Assembly (NCBI GenBank): GCA_900552465.1
Contig: URZO01000002.1
Coordinates: 1 to 64,000 of the forward strand
DNA from: an uncultured Parabacteroides sp.
GTDB taxonomy: Bacteria > Bacteroidota > Bacteroidia > Bacteroidales > Tannerellaceae
DNA: 64,000 bases
Reading direction: 5' to 3'
A program made the position numbers and the translations under genes. This document shows positions 61,529 through 64,000 of this stretch, piece by piece. The notes below the pieces were generated by a model. The model saw nothing but the letters and a program-made list of their open reading frames with translations. It was not told where the DNA came from and did not search any database. Numbering within the stretch: the first letter of the stretch is position 1; every line of letters starts with the position of its first letter.

Positions 61529-63640
61529 TTATAGCTCAAGATTCGTCATCTTTTCTGTTATGGCAAAAGGATAATCGGGGTATTCGTAGATGCTGAAGCG
61601 CGGTTCGGTTACGCCTTCGCAGTAATTCCAGATGCTGAGATACTCTTTGATGTCTTCGCCCATCGCCTGCAACTGGCGCAGGTAAGCGGCGACGGATTTG
61701 TTTTCGACTATATACACCTCTCCCATACGGTCGATGATCGGGCTGTGACGGCGTCCGGCGTCATGTTCGAACTTCAGGATACGGCGTCCGTCGGCAGTCA
61801 TGCCGACGGTCTTAAACGTCATGCTTTTGCCGATAGCCGGAAGGTTCAGCACATTGCGGTCGGTCGCCGCAAACAGCAGATGATTTTCCTTGATGAAACT
61901 AACCAACTTCTTCCCCAACGGACGTTCGTAGCGGATCAGGCGGTAAAGCTCTTTCTGTTTCTCTTTCGGGACAAGGCCGAATACTTTTTCCTCCTGCTGT
62001 TCCTGCAAAGAGCGGCTGTTCGGCGTAAAGACGGCATAATTCTCATGGAAACCTTTGACCGAAAATGTGTAATAGCATACGACACCCATCGCGTTCAACG
62101 TCTGCCGCAGCTTGGCCGTGTGCCCGCGCCGGGAAGCGGCAACCGTGTAGACGAGTTGGTTGGTGATAATCCATCCGGCCGAAAGAATCGCTTCGATGGC
62201 CCTTTTCGCTTCGGGCGTCACCTCGAGCGGAGACTGGAAATGCGTCTGGATGATGAACTGTGAAACGCCGATACGCGACGCTTTCTCCTTGAAGTCCCTC
62301 AAAATAGTTACCAGTTCATCGGTGATACGCAAAGGCAGGTAGGCAAGCAGACGGGTTCCCAGGCGGACACGTTGCAGTTCGGCATACTTCTCCCCGTCCG
62401 GACGGCTCTCATTGGCCTTCTGTTTCCGGAGAGCCATCTTGTAGACGGCATCGAGGATGTTACGTAGCGTCGCATTCTGGCTCATCAACGCATCGCCCCC
62501 GGTAATCAGGATATCCCTCAGCTGTGCGTCTTCCTCGAAATAACGCATCAGGCGGCGCAGTTTCTTTTCCCATGTCTCTTTCGGCTTCAAAGACTCGAAA
62601 TCGAAGTTCAGGCGTTCGCTCTGGAAATCGTACATGCGCTGGCAGGAAGCACACAGGCCGCCGCAAGCCCGCCCCATTGAATCGGGGATCAGGATCGCCA
62701 CTTCCGGATACCGGCGGTGGATGTTATGCCCTTCCGGCAACAGCCATCCGGCGGCGTTGGGCTGGCCGGGCACGACGATATCTTCTTTTTCCCATGCCCT
62801 GATCTGTCCGTAGGTTTCGACCAGTTCTTCGGAATAAAAGACATAGGAACGGATCGTGGCGTCGTCATAGCCGCTTGTGTTGGTGTTCAGCAAGGAAAGA
62901 TAATAAGGCGTCACGAAGAACGGCATTCCCTTTTTCCGGGCACGTGCCAGCAGCTGCATCGTCTCTTCCGAGAGAGAACCTCCGAGGAAATAGTTCAGCT
63001 CCGTCGGGCTCTTGAATGCCATGGCAAGATGAAACCGGCTGGTATTCCACCATTCCTGTACTTTGGTGTACTTCTCCGCATAACTCATTCCTTCGGCAAA
63101 CTGAAACCGGGAGGTCGGCGCATGACGCCGTTCGATCTTACGTATCAGCCCGGCAATAATCCGCTCCTTGTTGGAACGGCGAATCGCCATCACGTCTTCA
63201 TCCAGGCCGGTAGGCCAACGGTTCATCTGACGTTTGACAAGCGAACGGTCCGGCATATCCTCTGCCGGATTCTCTAATAAATCAAACTGCCGGAACAAAT
63301 CGATAAACAAATCCGGCGAAACAGGTTCCGTCAGCCTTCCGGTCAGGAACTGCCACAGATAGGTAATAGTCCGCACCGGTATATCCTCGCCGGTCGAGAG
63401 TTCGGAAACCGTCGTGTTATCATGCTCGATCAGCAGAAGAATACGCTTCGCCACGGCATTGCCCATATTGCTTCCACCGACAGTCCTGTCCATACGGGAA
63501 GAGACAAAAGAGCGTAAAGCCTCTTTGAACAGCTCTGCACTCTCGCTCTCTTCCGCCATTACCTGTAGCTGGGGAAAATCTTTTTTAAAAACTTTAGTCA
63601 ATTGTGGGATGTCATACGAAAGTAATTTTCTTTTAATCAT
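61529..63640 (-). CDS. KamA-family radical SAM protein (lysine 2,3-aminomutase-like)
   Basis: Radical SAM enzyme of 703 aa. The [4Fe-4S]-SAM motif CxxxCxxC is seen as CGGLCASC (near residue 330), followed by the ILITGGDALM segment and the FIIQTHFQSP and PLEVTPEA motifs typical of KamA proteins. Lysine 2,3-aminomutases are about 420 aa; here some 280 extra N-terminal residues precede the radical domain. PLP use and lysine as substrate are not shown by the sequence. The ATG at 63640 is preferred to a TTG two codons earlier. A good promoter lies about 55 bases upstream. Confidence 0.88.
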   Translation of the reverse strand: MIKRKLLSYDIPQLTKVFKKDFPQLQVMAEESESAELFKEALRSFVSSRMDRTVGGSNMGNAVAKRILLLIEHDNTTVSELSTGEDIPVRTITYLWQFLTGRLTEPVSPDLFIDLFRQFDLLENPAEDMPDRSLVKRQMNRWPTGLDEDVMAIRRSNKERIIAGLIRKIERRHAPTSRFQFAEGMSYAEKYTKVQEWWNTSRFHLAMAFKSPTELNYFLGGSLSEETMQLLARARKKGMPFFVTPYYLSLLNTNTSGYDDATIRSYVFYSEELVETYGQIRAWEKEDIVVPGQPNAAGWLLPEGHNIHRRYPEVAILIPDSMGRACGGLCASCQRMYDFQSERLNFDFESLKPKETWEKKLRRLMRYFEEDAQLRDILITGGDALMSQNATLRNILDAVYKMALRKQKANESRPDGEKYAELQRVRLGTRLLAYLPLRITDELVTILRDFKEKASRIGVSQFIIQTHFQSPLEVTPEAKRAIEAILSAGWIITNQLVYTVAASRRGHTAKLRQTLNAMGVVCYYTFSVKGFHENYAVFTPNSRSLQEQQEEKVFGLVPKEKQKELYRLIRYERPLGKKLVSFIKENHLLFAATDRNVLNLPAIGKSMTFKTVGMTADGRRILKFEHDAGRRHSPIIDRMGEVYIVENKSVAAYLRQLQAMGEDIKEYLSIWNYCEGVTEPRFSIYEYPDYPFAITEKMTNLEL

Positions 63641-63695
63641 AAGCAAAACTCTTTTTAGGCGGGTTATAAAATGTTATTCCAAATACGTTTGTCTA

Positions 63696-63726
63696 CAAAT
63701 ATAACATTTTTTCTTCGCCATGGAAA
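63696..63726 (-). promoter_or_regulatory. Promoter of the KamA-family gene
   Basis: On the minus strand, TTTC (63726-63723), 19 bases, then TATATTTG (63703-63696), the second being a perfect -7 box. The start would be near 63688. Confidence 0.65.
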
Positions 63727-63900
63727 GCATTTCACGTATAAAACATCTTAAACGCCTTGTAAAACACAGCAAAATGACAATTGCAAAACATATTTATTAC
63801 AATTTTGTTACTTTCGTTTCAGTCTGACTTCGTACGAGTCGTGCCGGCGGTCAGGAAAGCGTAATGTTTGGATTCCTCATCATTCGGCAGGTAAAAAAAG

Positions 63901-63933
63901 AAAGCTCCGACGAAAATTAATCGTCGGAGCTTT
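63901..63933 (-). terminator. Terminator of tRNA-Ser
   Basis: AAAGCTCCGACGA and TCGTCGGAGCTTT pair perfectly (13 bp) around a 7-base loop. On the minus strand a C and a seven-base T-run follow. It begins 4 bases after the tRNA 3' end. Confidence 0.9.
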
Positions 63934-63936
63934 TAG

Positions 63937-64000
63937 CGGAGAAAGCGGGATTCGAACCCGCGAAACCCTTTAGGAGTTTACACGCTTTCCAGGCGTGCCT
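63937..64000 (-). tRNA. tRNA-Ser (anticodon GGA), cut by the window edge
   Basis: On the minus strand the anticodon stem CACGC/GCGTG encloses CTGGAAA (anticodon GGA), followed by a long variable arm, the T loop TTCGAAT and the 3' acceptor strand TTTCTCC with discriminator G. The 5' part lies beyond base 64000. The long variable arm agrees with serine. Confidence 0.93.

Overview
The window reads as chromosomal DNA of a gut-type Bacteroidota, most likely a Bacteroidales member close to Parabacteroides or Bacteroides (inference). The signs are promoters of the -33 TTTG / -7 TAnnTTTG type, absence of strong Shine-Dalgarno sites, a DUF6078 protein, a very long KamA-type radical SAM protein, pyrB-pyrI, several RND/TolC export sets and many small outer-membrane beta-barrels. 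No rRNA, CRISPR array, transposase, integrase or phage gene was seen. Two tRNA genes are present: Val(GAC) complete, and Ser(GGA) cut by the right edge.

Layout. 0-2.2 kb: tetR-tolC, with a palindromic operator in front of tetR. 2.2-4.4 kb: L-serine ammonia-lyase and a GH43 lipoprotein. 4.4-9.2 kb: four membrane proteins of acyl-transfer type on one strand (two HGSNAT/NagX-like, one SGNH-type, one MBOAT). 9.3-9.56 kb: a long structured RNA with its own promoter and U-tract, a candidate 6S RNA. 9.7-10.3 kb: a 22-bp repeat array and DUF6078. 10.4-14.9 kb: LemA, M48 protease, M24 peptidase, alkaline phosphatase. 15-21.8 kb: an AraC-type regulator divergent from a complete RND operon, closed by a strong terminator, then tRNA-Val. 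22.6-33.6 kb: a stress-type block with an ECF sigma factor, an OmpA-like protein, a small barrel, two GlsB/YeaQ proteins around a manganese catalase and a YtxH protein, then divergently a cytosolic pullulanase, an STM3941-type membrane protein, an alpha-amylase, a YihY protein and an MscS channel. 33.9-39.6 kb: a second complete RND/TolC operon. 39.7-43.8 kb: haem catalase and two tandem MscS paralogues. 44.2-47 kb: pyrB, pyrI, a flavin reductase and a barrel protein. 47-51.7 kb: packed operon yrdC, sugar transferase, ClC-CBS, fmt. 51.9-55.3 kb: recJ-recQ. 55.3-61.5 kb: FAD dehydrogenase, barrel, lipoprotein, radA, an unrecognised protein and DUF2148. 61.5-63.6 kb: KamA-family radical SAM protein.

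The most unusual signals are: (1) six units with an exact 42-bp period, each around a variable hairpin, filling the gap in front of radA; (2) the sigma/catalase/glycan/mechanosensitive block, bracketed by two copies of a dispersed hairpin repeat, the first a perfect 26-bp inverted repeat; (3) the structured RNA at 9.3-9.56 kb; (4) the four-gene acyl-transfer cluster; (5) the 22-bp repeat array touching the DUF6078 stop codon. Functions are inferred from motifs read by eye; no search or folding program was run.
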